Shown one piece after another: positions 17,640 through 26,170 of a stretch of DNA of 64,000 nucleotides. The stretch comes from Mycobacterium basiliense (GTDB taxonomy: Bacteria > Actinomycetota > Actinomycetes > Mycobacteriales > Mycobacteriaceae). Location: the NCBI RefSeq assembly GCF_900292015.1, contig NZ_LR130759.1, positions 4,712,001-4,776,000 of the forward strand, in the 5' to 3' direction. The position numbers were made by a program, and so were the translations under genes. Each line of letters starts with the position of its first letter. Position 1 is the first letter of the stretch. The notes under the pieces are model-generated. The model did not search any database. It saw nothing but the letters and a program-made list of their open reading frames with translations, and was not told where the DNA came from.

Positions 17640-18647
17640 ATGACCACGACACCAACCAAGAAGTTGGTCATCGGCGGCAGCGGCTTCCTGGGCTCACATG
17701 TCACGCGCCAACTGGTAGCGGCCGGCGCAGATGTGCGAGTCATGGTGCGGCGCACCAGCATCACCAGAGGAATCGATGACCTTGTCCAGGCCGACATTGT
17801 TGAGCTCCGTTACGGCGATGTCTTCGACGATGCCGCGTTGCGTTGGGCCATGACTGGGTGCGATGTCGTCTACTACTGCGTGGTCGACGCCCGGATGTGG
17901 TTACGCGACCCCACGCCGTTGTTCCGCACCAATGTCGAAGGCCTGCGGCATGTGCTCGACGCCGCCCTCGCCACGCAGCTGCGCAAATTCGTATTTACCA
18001 GTAGCACAGGAACATTAGCTATCGATGACCGCCGACCCGTCACCGAAGAGGACGTGCACAACTGGGATGACGGCGGCGCCTATATTCAATCCCGGGTCGC
18101 CGCAGAGGATCTGGTCATGAAATACGCCCGGGAAAGGGGCTTTCCGGCGGTGGCAATGTGCATCTCGACCACCTACGGCCCTGGCGACTGGGCGCCAACA
18201 CCGCATGGCTCGCTTATCGCCAGCGTCGCCAACGGACGATTTCCGTTCTATCTCGGCTTCTCTTCCGAGGTGGTCGGAATCGAAGATGCCGCCCGTGCAA
18301 TGCTTCTTGCGGCGGAACATGGTCGAGTCGGCGAGCGCTACATCGTCTCCGATCGCTACCTGAGCAGCCGGGAGGTGCACGACATCGCGGCTCGCGCCGT
18401 AGGCAAGCGCCCACCACATATACCCATCCCGATGCCGGCAATGCGCGCCGCAGCGCGTCTGAACGATTTTGCGGCCCGGCTGCTACGCCGCGACTTGCCA
18501 TTCGCCTACGTCGGAGCGCGGATGGCCGAACTGATGTCACCGCTGGACCACAGCAAGGCCGAACGTGAACTCGGCTGGAAACCCGAGCCGGTCGAAGAAT
18601 CGATCCGCAAGGCCGCCCGATTCTTTGCATCGCGCTCAACCAAATAG
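17640..18647 (+). CDS. Extended SDR (3-beta-HSD/epimerase-like) with Tyr-x3-Arg
   Basis: 335-residue protein with Rossmann motif GGSGFLGSH (about 12-20) and the extended-SDR Ser region FTSSTGT. The active-site Tyr148 is followed by Arg152 (YIQSR) where the family has Lys. The remainder (YGPGDWAPTPHGSLI, C-terminal RELGWKP) is intact. Six bases after the previous SDR; its end overlaps the convergent nitroreductase end by 12 bases. Arg may replace Lys functionally or indicate altered chemistry. Confidence 0.83.
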   Translation: MTTTPTKKLVIGGSGFLGSHVTRQLVAAGADVRVMVRRTSITRGIDDLVQADIVELRYGDVFDDAALRWAMTGCDVVYYCVVDARMWLRDPTPLFRTNVEGLRHVLDAALATQLRKFVFTSSTGTLAIDDRRPVTEEDVHNWDDGGAYIQSRVAAEDLVMKYARERGFPAVAMCISTTYGPGDWAPTPHGSLIASVANGRFPFYLGFSSEVVGIEDAARAMLLAAEHGRVGERYIVSDRYLSSREVHDIAARAVGKRPPHIPIPMPAMRAAARLNDFAARLLRRDLPFAYVGARMAELMSPLDHSKAERELGWKPEPVEESIRKAARFFASRSTK

Positions 18648-19280
18648 TGCGCCGGCCGGCCGGTCCCAATGGTCGAGATAGGCCGCCTCGGCAAGCGGAC
18701 GTCGGCGTACGGGCCCGTGGTGACCTTTTGGCCATCCGACCACGATGTGACCAGCCAGCATCCAGTCTTCGGGTACGCCGACGGCTTGGCGTAATAGCCG
18801 TTCGCCTCCGTAGGAAGCCCAGCTGGTCATGCAGGCACCGAGGCCCTGGGCGCGGGCGGCGAGGAGGAAGTTCTGCATGGCGGGGTAGATCGATCCCCCG
18901 AGCAAGAGTTCGGAAGCGGTCGGGTAGTGCTGCTGGGCGAACAACACCGACGTGAATTCGCCTGCCCGATCGTGTAGCTCGTAGGTGGCACGGTAGGTGC
19001 GGGCCCGCCGGCTGTTGTCGTGTGTCGCGGGCCGGCTCATGCCATAGACCGGTTCGATTACCGCTAACGCGCGAACCGCCGCCTCGGCTACCACCGCCCG
19101 TTGCGCAGCCGATCGCAGCACAACGAAGCGCCAACCTTGCGCGTTGGCGCCCGAGGGTGCCCACGTGGCGGCTTCCAGACACCGACGCAGGGTGGTGTTA
19201 TCGACCGGTTGGTCGGTGAAGCGGCGAATCGTGCGGGCGGTCGACATCACCTCCCAGATGTCACCGCATGCTGCATTCAT
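18636..19280 (-). CDS. Nitroreductase family flavoprotein
   Basis: 214-residue FMN-dependent oxidoreductase. FMN-binding ARTIRRFTDQPVD near the N-terminus, the ATWAPSGANAQGWRFVVL segment (about 38-55) and LGACMTSWASYGGERLLRQAVGVPEDWMLAGHIVVGWP at the C-terminal half are all family-typical. It should reduce a substrate with NAD(P)H. ATG 19280 has GGAGGG about 7 bases upstream. Divergent from the phospholipase gene. Confidence 0.88.
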   Translation of the reverse strand: MNAACGDIWEVMSTARTIRRFTDQPVDNTTLRRCLEAATWAPSGANAQGWRFVVLRSAAQRAVVAEAAVRALAVIEPVYGMSRPATHDNSRRARTYRATYELHDRAGEFTSVLFAQQHYPTASELLLGGSIYPAMQNFLLAARAQGLGACMTSWASYGGERLLRQAVGVPEDWMLAGHIVVGWPKGHHGPVRRRPLAEAAYLDHWDRPAGALFG

Positions 19281-19307
19281 GGGTTTCCCTCCGGCGGGTA
19301 GGCCTCG

Positions 19308-19329
19308 TTCATATCAGCTTCATATCAGC
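19308..19329 (+). repeat. 11-base perfect tandem repeat
   Basis: TTCATATCAGC occurs twice with no spacer (19308-19318, 19319-19329), 28 bases upstream of the nitroreductase start. A phasing of 11 bases suits two regulator subunits on one helix face. Confidence 0.5.
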
Positions 19330-19535
19330 GCTGCACCCGAAACCGGCCGCGTTCTCGCGCAATTGCGGCCACCGCCCAATCCGCGACGTGTCGGTTTGCG
19401 CCGCACGATCCGGTTCCCACGCGTGTGCCAAATTAGTACCGCAACAGCAAAGTTCGCTTACGACACACCCGCTGCGTGGCGAGTTCGGTCGGTGTCGTAA
19501 AGATACAGTTGCCCAACAGTGCAGAAGGACGCGCG

Positions 19536-21092
19536 ATGATGGGCAATGGCTCGGTTGACCCGATGTCCCGTCGGGAGTTTTTGGCTAATATCACCGCGGC
19601 CGCCACCACCGGGGCACTCATGTCGTTGGCCGGGCCGGTGATCGAAAAGGCGTACGGGGCCGGGCCGTGCGCGGGTCACTTGACCGACATCGAGCACATC
19701 GTGTTGTTGATGCAGGAAAATAGGTCGTTTGACCACTACTTCGGCACGCTCTCGGACACTGACGGGTTCAACACCGCCACGCCACTGTTTCAGCAACGAG
19801 GCTGGAACCCCCGGACGCAGACGCTGGACCCGGGCGGCATCACGGCCCCGTTCCGGCTGGACACCACCAGACCCCCCTTGGTCAACGGCGCATGCGCCAA
19901 CGACCCGGACCATGATTGGATCACCTTGCACCAGTCATGGAATGGCGGCGCCAACGACAATTGGCTGCCGGCGCAGGCGCGGACCCGCTCGGCGCCCAAC
20001 GTCCCACTCACGATGGGTTACCACACACGAGATGACATCCCGATTCATTTCCTGTTGGCCGACACCTTTACCGTCTGCGACCGCTATTTTTGCTCGGTGT
20101 TGGGACCCACCTTTCCCAACCGACTGTATTGGCTGAGCGCCTGGCTGGATCCCGCCGGCGCCAATGGCGGCCCATTGCTAGCGACCACCCCTACGCCGCC
20201 GACGGCACGGTTTAGCTGGCGCACGATGCCGCAGAACCTCAGCGATGCGGGAGTCAGCTGGAAGGTGTACTACGACAAGAGATTAGGACCCGCGGTCAAC
20301 GCCTACGTCGGCTACGGCGGAATCGTGCACTGGTTTCAGGAAGCTCAAGACCCGAGGTCGGACCTGGCTCGGTTCGGTGTTACACCCCGCTACCCTCGGG
20401 ACTTCGCGGCCGACGTCAAAGCCAACAAATTGCCACAGGTTTCCTGGCTGATTCCGAACATTCTCGAGTCCGAACATCCCTCAATGCCGAACGCGGGCGG
20501 CGCGATCGCGTTCTTGGACGCGCTGCGGATTCTGCTGTCCAATCCGGCGGTGTGGGAAAAGACCGCGCTGATCGTTAGCTACGACGAAAACGGCGGCTTC
20601 TTTGACCACGTGGTGCCGCCGACTGCACCGGCGGGGACGGCAGGCGAATACCTTACGGTCTCCGATATCGACCAGGTGCGCGGTTCGGGCGGCATCCGCG
20701 GGCCGATAGGGTTAGGTTATCGCGTTCCCTGCCTGGTTATTTCGCCGTATAGCCGCGGCGGGCTGATGGTCCATGACGTGTTCGATCACACCTCTCAGCT
20801 GCGATTGATCGAGACACGCTTCGGTGTTCCGGTACCCAATTTGTCCGCCTGGCGAAGAAGCACTACTGGCGACATGACGTCAACGTTCAACTTCGTCGCC
20901 GCGCCCAATCCTTCGCAACCCAACGTGAACCAATCAAAGCGGGTTCTGCCCCAACTGGCGCAGTGCGGACTCGGAGTCGCGGCGGTGACGGGCATATTCG
21001 CATTGAACCCGCCCTATCGGGTGCCGTATCCACAGGCAATGCCGACCCAGGAAGCCACGCCCAGCAGAGGGATCCCCAGCGGTCCCTGCTAG
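19536..21092 (+). CDS. Tat-exported phospholipase C (PlcA-D family)
   Basis: 518-residue phosphoesterase-family enzyme hydrolysing phospholipid head groups outside the membrane. ATG 19536 has GAAGGA 6 bases upstream. The Tat signal is [12 protein letters not shown] (Arg12-Arg13) with a hydrophobic region to about residue 33. The mature start contains [19 protein letters not shown], the metal/nucleophile motif shared with M. tuberculosis PlcA-D, and [15 protein letters not shown] later. A single, complete copy rather than a plcABC array. Possibly supplies fatty acid or host lipid (inference). Confidence 0.93.
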   Translation: MMGNGSVDPMSRREFLANITAAATTGALMSLAGPVIEKAYGAGPCAGHLTDIEHIVLLMQENRSFDHYFGTLSDTDGFNTATPLFQQRGWNPRTQTLDPGGITAPFRLDTTRPPLVNGACANDPDHDWITLHQSWNGGANDNWLPAQARTRSAPNVPLTMGYHTRDDIPIHFLLADTFTVCDRYFCSVLGPTFPNRLYWLSAWLDPAGANGGPLLATTPTPPTARFSWRTMPQNLSDAGVSWKVYYDKRLGPAVNAYVGYGGIVHWFQEAQDPRSDLARFGVTPRYPRDFAADVKANKLPQVSWLIPNILESEHPSMPNAGGAIAFLDALRILLSNPAVWEKTALIVSYDENGGFFDHVVPPTAPAGTAGEYLTVSDIDQVRGSGGIRGPIGLGYRVPCLVISPYSRGGLMVHDVFDHTSQLRLIETRFGVPVPNLSAWRRSTTGDMTSTFNFVAAPNPSQPNVNQSKRVLPQLAQCGLGVAAVTGIFALNPPYRVPYPQAMPTQEATPSRGIPSGPC

Positions 21093-21325
21093 CGCTGCGC
21101 AAGGTGAGCAACGCGGTGTGCTACCACTCCACTTCGGCGGCAGCGGGCGTGCCGAGCACGATCGACCTTCGGCCGGCCAGCACGACATTTGCGCGACATT
21201 AGCGCGGCTCGACGGGGCGGCCTACGCCGGTATATTAGGGGACAAATGTTACGTCGCTGTAAATATTGGATCATTTGCCGCGCCGTCCCGCACCCTGCGG
21301 GGCGCAGCTTGACCGGGAGGAGATC

Positions 21326-21784
21326 GTGGAAGCGCAAAGTGGTCAGAAGAGGTGGACGAAGCGGCGCCGTTGGATCGGCCTTGGCGCCGCCGGCGTGGTT
21401 GTTGTGGTCGCACTGATCGCCACGCTGGCGCATCCATTTGGCCCACATCCGCACAAGGCGGTCGCACGTAGCGACCCGGGTTCCCACGTTGCCATGCCGC
21501 CCATCCCCCCGATTAGGCCGCTTTATGGGGCAATCGCCGTGGCCGACAACGGCGCAGCGGGCAAGACATGGGGACACCGAAGCCGTTCACAGGCGGAGCG
21601 GGACGCGATGCGAATGTGCGCTCACCCCAGCTGCCAAGTGCTGAGCGTCTTCACCCGGTGCGGCGCCATCGCGCACGACGGCGAAAGGTTCCACGGTGGG
21701 ATCGGCCACTCGCGCCAAGTAGCCGAACACGATGCCAGGACGCGACTCGGCGGCGGCTGGATCGTGACATCGGCCTGCAATTGA
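21326..21784 (+). CDS. DUF4189-domain membrane-anchored protein
   Basis: 152 residues from the GTG at 21326, which has GGAGGAG about 6 bases upstream. A basic stretch (KRWTKRRR) and one hydrophobic helix (about 17-35) are followed by a Pro-rich linker and a DUF4189 domain: YGAIAVADNGAAGKTWGH, CAHPSCQVLSVFTRCGAIAHDG and a final Cys. Four Cys in the domain likely make disulfides outside the cell. Function of the domain is not known. Confidence 0.8.
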   Translation: MEAQSGQKRWTKRRRWIGLGAAGVVVVVALIATLAHPFGPHPHKAVARSDPGSHVAMPPIPPIRPLYGAIAVADNGAAGKTWGHRSRSQAERDAMRMCAHPSCQVLSVFTRCGAIAHDGERFHGGIGHSRQVAEHDARTRLGGGWIVTSACN

Positions 21785-21900
21785 ATTCGCCCGCGCTCGG
21801 GGCGTGATCATCACTCACCAGCCGAACATTCGGCGGTAGCCGGCCGCCCGACTGCTGCTGATGTCACCTCAGGAAGCGCAATGCACCCCACCCCAATTGG

Positions 21901-21921
21901 GAGAATGATATTATCATTCTC
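21901..21921. promoter_or_regulatory. 21-base palindromic operator
   Basis: Arms GAGAATGATA and TATCATTCTC around a single T, a perfect 10-base inverted repeat, 146 bases upstream of the amidohydrolase start. Its outer halves equal those of the recurring GAGAAT-N3-ATTCTC site but are spaced 9 apart; read in the shorter register, its first 15 bases match the 15-base site with one mismatch, so it may be two overlapping sites. Confidence 0.6.
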
Positions 21922-22066
21922 GAAGAACAAGACTTGCATCAGCGCTGAAAAGACGATGTCCAACAGCACAAATGACTAATCGAAGCGCTTACCGGAATTC
22001 CGTTGATCGGTGGCCAGGAAAAATGTTAGGTTGTCTATCATATGCCCGAGCCGGAGGGTGGCTTTC

Positions 22067-23167
22067 GTGATCGAGCATGCCGACGGAACGCGCACGCCTG
22101 TCATCGATGCCAGCGTGCATATCTTCTTTCCGTCCAACAAAGACCTCCGCAGCTTCCTGCGTGAGCCCTTCAAGAGCCGTGGCTTTCCCGACTACGAGAT
22201 GGACTGGTACGGAGCACCCGGCAGCGAATACGCCCCCACCACCGAAGGGCCCAACCGCCGCTACCCGGGCTCGGACCCGGAACTCGTTGCCCATGAGTTG
22301 TTTTCCAAGCGTGGTGTAGACGTCGCGATCCTGCACCCAATGGGGCGCGGCATCATGCCCGACCGGCACCTCGGTAGCGCACTGCACGCCGCGCACAACG
22401 AGATGATGGTGTCTCGCTGGCTGGAACACGATGAGTTCGGCGGCCGCTTCCGCGGCACCATCCGCGTCAACCCCGATGACATCGCCGGCGCCCTCCGCGA
22501 GATCGAACGGTGGCGCGCCCACCCGCAGGTAATTCAGATCGGCGTTCCGCTACAGTCCCGGGAGCTCTACGGCAAACCACAGTTCTGGCCACTTTGGGAA
22601 GCCGCGGCCCACGCTAACCTCCCGGTCGCGGTCCATATCGAGTCCGGCGAAGGCATTGGATTTCCGCCCACCCCGTCCGGTCACACCCGCACCTACGAGC
22701 AGTACGTCAGCTTCATGGCGCTCAACTACCTGTACCACCTGATGAACATGATCGCCGAGGGTGTCTTCGAGCGCTTTTCAGATCTGAAGTTCGTCTGGGC
22801 CGACGGCGCAGCGGATTTCGTGACGCCGTTCATCTGGCGGATGGACACCTTCGGCCGGCCACACCTCGAGCAGACACCCTGGGCACCGCGGATACCCAGT
22901 GACTACCTGCCTGGCCACGTCTATTTCGTGCAGGGCGGCCTGGACGGTCCCGGCGACGCGGAATTCGCCGATGAATGGTTCGCCTTCACCGGCAAGGAAA
23001 ACATGGTGATGTTCGGTTCCAGCTATCCGCATTGGCAGTGCTATGACATCCGAGACCTCCACAAGCTGCCCAAAGCGCTGTCCATCGAGCAGCGCGAAAA
23101 GTTGTGCTGGCGTAACGCGGCCAACCTCTACGGGATCGATATTTCGGTCGACCTCGCCACGAGCTAG
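22067..23167 (+). CDS. Amidohydrolase-2 family protein lacking key metal ligands
   Basis: 366 residues from the GTG at 22067 (GGAGGG 9 bases upstream; the frame is open to 22010). The fold resembles ACMSD/aminocarboxymuconate decarboxylase-like amidohydrolases: VIDASVHIFFP at the N-terminus and a C-terminal MVMFGSSYPHW. In the paralogue next door the corresponding segments read VEHAFTW and YSSDYPHW; here they are VWADGAADF and GSSYPHW, so the metal-binding Asp and the preceding Glu/His are gone. It is probably a non-catalytic or altered subunit. Same operon as 23201-24346, 33 bases apart. Confidence 0.82.
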   Translation: MIEHADGTRTPVIDASVHIFFPSNKDLRSFLREPFKSRGFPDYEMDWYGAPGSEYAPTTEGPNRRYPGSDPELVAHELFSKRGVDVAILHPMGRGIMPDRHLGSALHAAHNEMMVSRWLEHDEFGGRFRGTIRVNPDDIAGALREIERWRAHPQVIQIGVPLQSRELYGKPQFWPLWEAAAHANLPVAVHIESGEGIGFPPTPSGHTRTYEQYVSFMALNYLYHLMNMIAEGVFERFSDLKFVWADGAADFVTPFIWRMDTFGRPHLEQTPWAPRIPSDYLPGHVYFVQGGLDGPGDAEFADEWFAFTGKENMVMFGSSYPHWQCYDIRDLHKLPKALSIEQREKLCWRNAANLYGIDISVDLATS

Positions 23168-23200
23168 TCGCAGAATGGAAGTGAGGGAGGCCGAAGAGAC

Positions 23201-24346
23201 ATGACGCTGACTTCTATGCAGGAACGGATGCCCGCCACCGAACGTATCGCCGTGCGCTGCGTCGACTCCGATGTACATCCGGTGCCCAAACGCGGCGAGA
23301 TCACCCCGTACATCCCCGAGCCGTGGCGCAGCAAGTTCTTCTTAGACCACAAGGTTGGCGAGCTGATCTACTACGACGCTCCTGACTACGCCCACAGCTT
23401 CGCGATGCGGGTCGATACCTTCCCGCCCGACGGCGAGTTTCCCGGCAGCGACCCGGACATGGCGTTTCGCCAGCTGATCATGGAGGCCGGCTCCGACATC
23501 GCGATTCTGGAGCCCGGTGGTCGCACGCCACGCTTGCCCGAGGCGCACCAGGCGTACTCAACCGCGCTCAATCGTTGGCAAGCCAATCACTGGCTCGACA
23601 GCCACAACAATTGGCACCAACGCTGGCGCGGTTCGGTGTGTGCCGCTGTTGAGGACCCCGTGGGAGCGGCCCGCGAGATCGAGGAGTGGGCCGGGCACCC
23701 CTACATGGCGCAGGTGCTGATCAAAGCCGAGCCACGGCCGTCATGGGGTCACCCCGTGTACGACCCCATTTGGGCGGCGGCGACCAAGCACGACATCACC
23801 GTGAGCTGTCACCTGTCGCGAAGCAATTATGAGATGCTGCCGACACCGCCGGTGGGCTTCCCGAGCTACAACCACGACTTCATGGTCACCTACTCGTTGC
23901 TGGCCGCCAACCAGGTGATGAGCCTGATCTTCGACGGCGTCTTCGACCGCTTTCCGACGCTGCGGATCGTTTTTGTCGAGCACGCATTCACCTGGATCTT
24001 GCCGCTGATGTGGCGCATGGACGCCGTCTACGAGGCCCGCAAGTCTCGGATGGACATCAAGCGCAAGCCCTCCGAGTACGTCAAGGACCACATCAAATTC
24101 ACCACCCAGCCGCTGGACTACCCCGAAGACAAGACGGAACTGACTCGGGCGATCGAGTGGATGGAGGGTGACAAGATCCTGCTCTATTCCTCGGACTACC
24201 CGCACTGGACGTTCGACGACCCGCGCTGGTTGGTCAAACACCTGCCCAAGGCGGCCCGGGACGCGGTGATGTACAAGAACGGTATCGCGACCTATCGCCT
24301 CCCAGAGACGGTGCCGGTGCTCGAGGGTCAGACGCGGGTGTTCTGA
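23201..24346 (+). CDS. Amidohydrolase-2 family enzyme
   Basis: 381-residue metal-dependent hydrolase/decarboxylase-like protein. N-terminal metal motif VDSDVHP (about 21-27), a central TVSCHLSRSN His, VEHAFTW and the C-terminal LYSSDYPHW with the active-site Asp retained. Mycobacterial relatives occur in steroid and aromatic degradation clusters. It is homologous along its length to the preceding gene. ATG 23201 follows a GGGAGG sequence; the next gene begins 2 bases after its stop. Confidence 0.86.
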   Translation: MTLTSMQERMPATERIAVRCVDSDVHPVPKRGEITPYIPEPWRSKFFLDHKVGELIYYDAPDYAHSFAMRVDTFPPDGEFPGSDPDMAFRQLIMEAGSDIAILEPGGRTPRLPEAHQAYSTALNRWQANHWLDSHNNWHQRWRGSVCAAVEDPVGAAREIEEWAGHPYMAQVLIKAEPRPSWGHPVYDPIWAAATKHDITVSCHLSRSNYEMLPTPPVGFPSYNHDFMVTYSLLAANQVMSLIFDGVFDRFPTLRIVFVEHAFTWILPLMWRMDAVYEARKSRMDIKRKPSEYVKDHIKFTTQPLDYPEDKTELTRAIEWMEGDKILLYSSDYPHWTFDDPRWLVKHLPKAARDAVMYKNGIATYRLPETVPVLEGQTRVF

Positions 24347-24348
24347 AA

Positions 24349-24747
24349 TTGACCGAAGACACCAAGCGGCCCCAGCCACGCCTCGCCCAGGGCCGCGAGC
24401 ACGTGGTCGCCACAGTAGACGAGATTCCGCCCGGCGCGCACAAGCTCGTGCCGATCGGACGCCACGGCGTGGGCGTCTACAACGTCAACGGAGCGTTCTA
24501 CGCCATCGCGAATTACTGCCCCCACCAAGGCGGTCCGCTGTGTTCGGGTCGTGCCCGGGGCCGCACCATCGTAGATGAAAGCGCGCCTGGTGACGCGGTT
24601 ATGGTACGCGACCTGGAGTTCGTCTTCTGCCCATGGCACCAATGGGGTTTCGAGCTTGCCACCGGCACCACCGCGGTCAAGCCGGAGTGGAGCATTCGCA
24701 CCTACCCAGTTCGGGTGATCGGCAACGACGTGCTGGTGATGGCGTGA
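24349..24747 (+). CDS. Rieske [2Fe-2S] ferredoxin
   Basis: 132-residue Rieske protein. Cluster ligands Cys57-x-His59 (CPHQGG) and Cys94-x2-His97 (CPWH), with a longer loop between them than most ferredoxins of this type. TTG start at 24349, 2 bases after the amidohydrolase stop. It probably feeds electrons to an oxygenase; the nearest candidate in the window is the Rieske oxygenase at 39633, which has no ferredoxin of its own. Confidence 0.9.
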   Translation: MTEDTKRPQPRLAQGREHVVATVDEIPPGAHKLVPIGRHGVGVYNVNGAFYAIANYCPHQGGPLCSGRARGRTIVDESAPGDAVMVRDLEFVFCPWHQWGFELATGTTAVKPEWSIRTYPVRVIGNDVLVMA

Positions 24748-25631
24748 CATTACCGGCGAATCGAATGGCTGTGGTCGAGGTGAACGGCGGCAACGTCGTC
24801 TACGAAATCCTGGGTGAGTCTGGCGATCTCGTTGTTCTGACACCCGGTGGCCGGTACGGCAAAGAGATCCCGGGACTGCGCCCGCTGGCCGAAGCCCTAG
24901 TCGAGGGCGGCTATCGGGTGCTGTTGTGGGACCGGCCGAATTGCGGTGCCTCCGATGTCCAGTTCTACGGACAAAGTGAGTCGCACATGCGCGCCGAGAC
25001 CCTACGCGGCCTATTGGGCGCGCTTGGCGTTGAACAATGCATCATCGCGGGCGGCTCTGGCGGGGCACGGGATTCGATGCTCGCCACCATGCTCTATCCC
25101 GAGCTGGCCAAGAAGCTGGTGGTGTGGAACATCGTGGGCGGGGTCTACGGCACATTCGTGCTGGGTTCCTACTACGTGGTGCCCAGCATCCTCGCCGCCC
25201 GCGGGACCGGAATGGACGGCGTCATCAAACTGGCCGAGTGGCGAGAGCGCATCGAAGAAAACCCGGCGAACAAGCAACGTTTCCTCGACTTCGACCGGGA
25301 CGAGTTTCTCAAGGTGATGCTGCGCTGGCTCAATGCCTTCGTGTCCAAGCCGGGCCAGACAATTCCCGGTGTTGAGGACGAAATGTTTGACCGTATAACG
25401 GTTCCCACGTTGATCATCCGCGGCGGCGAGAATGATTGGGACCACCCCAAGCGGACTTCGCTGGAGGTCAGCTGCTTGATCAAAGGCGCAAAGCTGATCG
25501 ATCCACCCTGGCCGGAGGACGCCTGGGAGCGTGCCGCCGAAGACCGCGCGGCCGGAAGGGTCAAGCAGTTCAACATGTTCGACACCTGGGTGCAGGCCGC
25601 GCCGGCAATCTTGGAATTCTTGGCCTCGTGA
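24744..25631 (+). CDS. Alpha/beta hydrolase
   Basis: 295 residues from a GTG overlapping the Rieske stop (GTGA at 24744-24747). Nucleophile elbow GGSGGA with Ser105; acid candidate in GGENDWDHP; oxyanion region TPGGRYG. I do not see the usual GH motif for the catalytic His near the C-terminus (the segment reads DPPWPEDAWERAAED), so hydrolase activity is not assured. Last gene of the amidohydrolase-Rieske operon; C-C bond hydrolases of this fold act late in ring degradation. Confidence 0.82.
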   Translation: MTLPANRMAVVEVNGGNVVYEILGESGDLVVLTPGGRYGKEIPGLRPLAEALVEGGYRVLLWDRPNCGASDVQFYGQSESHMRAETLRGLLGALGVEQCIIAGGSGGARDSMLATMLYPELAKKLVVWNIVGGVYGTFVLGSYYVVPSILAARGTGMDGVIKLAEWRERIEENPANKQRFLDFDRDEFLKVMLRWLNAFVSKPGQTIPGVEDEMFDRITVPTLIIRGGENDWDHPKRTSLEVSCLIKGAKLIDPPWPEDAWERAAEDRAAGRVKQFNMFDTWVQAAPAILEFLAS

Positions 25632-25645
25632 TGTCGCAAATAGCG

Positions 25646-26119
25646 TTACTCGGTATGGATGCGGACCTCGCAATTGAGCGACGCCTCGAGCGCTGTATGG
25701 ATCCGGCTTTCCGGCACGCGATCCAGGTCATCTGCGCGCAGCGTCACGTGAACGATATCGAATCCCTCAGCACCGGGTTCGCGGACAATCTCACCCGTCA
25801 GCCCGAACGCGGCCAGAACTCCATGCGCGTCATCGTCGGTTCCCCTGCTGACGAAAGTGACCACGCCGATCATCGGGTTGGTGTTGAAAGCATTGGCACA
25901 CAACCTAAACGCGGACCGACTGGCCACATCGACTTCATCGCCGGCGATGAGCAGTTCCACTTCCCGTCGGCCGGCCGGCCGGGCCTCAAGGTCGCTTTCG
26001 ACCAACCCGACACCGATCGGTTCAATCAGTTCGCGGAGTGCGGCCATGCCCTGGCGTAGCTGGGCAGCAGCGAGAACACCCGTCGGGTCCACATTGACCC
26101 GCACCACCGCGGTACGCAT
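25646..26119 (-). CDS. Conserved hypothetical protein
   Basis: 157 residues from the ATG at 26119 (MRTAVVRVNVDPTG). The open frame continues far upstream antisense to the next gene, but codon choice and acidic composition change at this Met, and it leaves 48 bases to the divergent NuoF-like gene. Alternating strands and helices (GMAALRELIEPIGVGLVESDL, DIVHVTLRADDLDRV) suggest a small alpha/beta protein; I recognise no domain. Convergent with the hydrolase. Confidence 0.65.
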   Translation of the reverse strand: MRTAVVRVNVDPTGVLAAAQLRQGMAALRELIEPIGVGLVESDLEARPAGRREVELLIAGDEVDVASRSAFRLCANAFNTNPMIGVVTFVSRGTDDDAHGVLAAFGLTGEIVREPGAEGFDIVHVTLRADDLDRVPESRIHTALEASLNCEVRIHTE

Positions 26120-26170
26120 GCGGGCTACCCTAACCCGCGATCGCACCGAGCAACGACGGCGGGCGAATTG

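Noticed and set aside
18214..19182. 322-codon minus-strand frame with many Arg residues
   Set aside because: Shadow of the nitroreductase and extended SDR genes.
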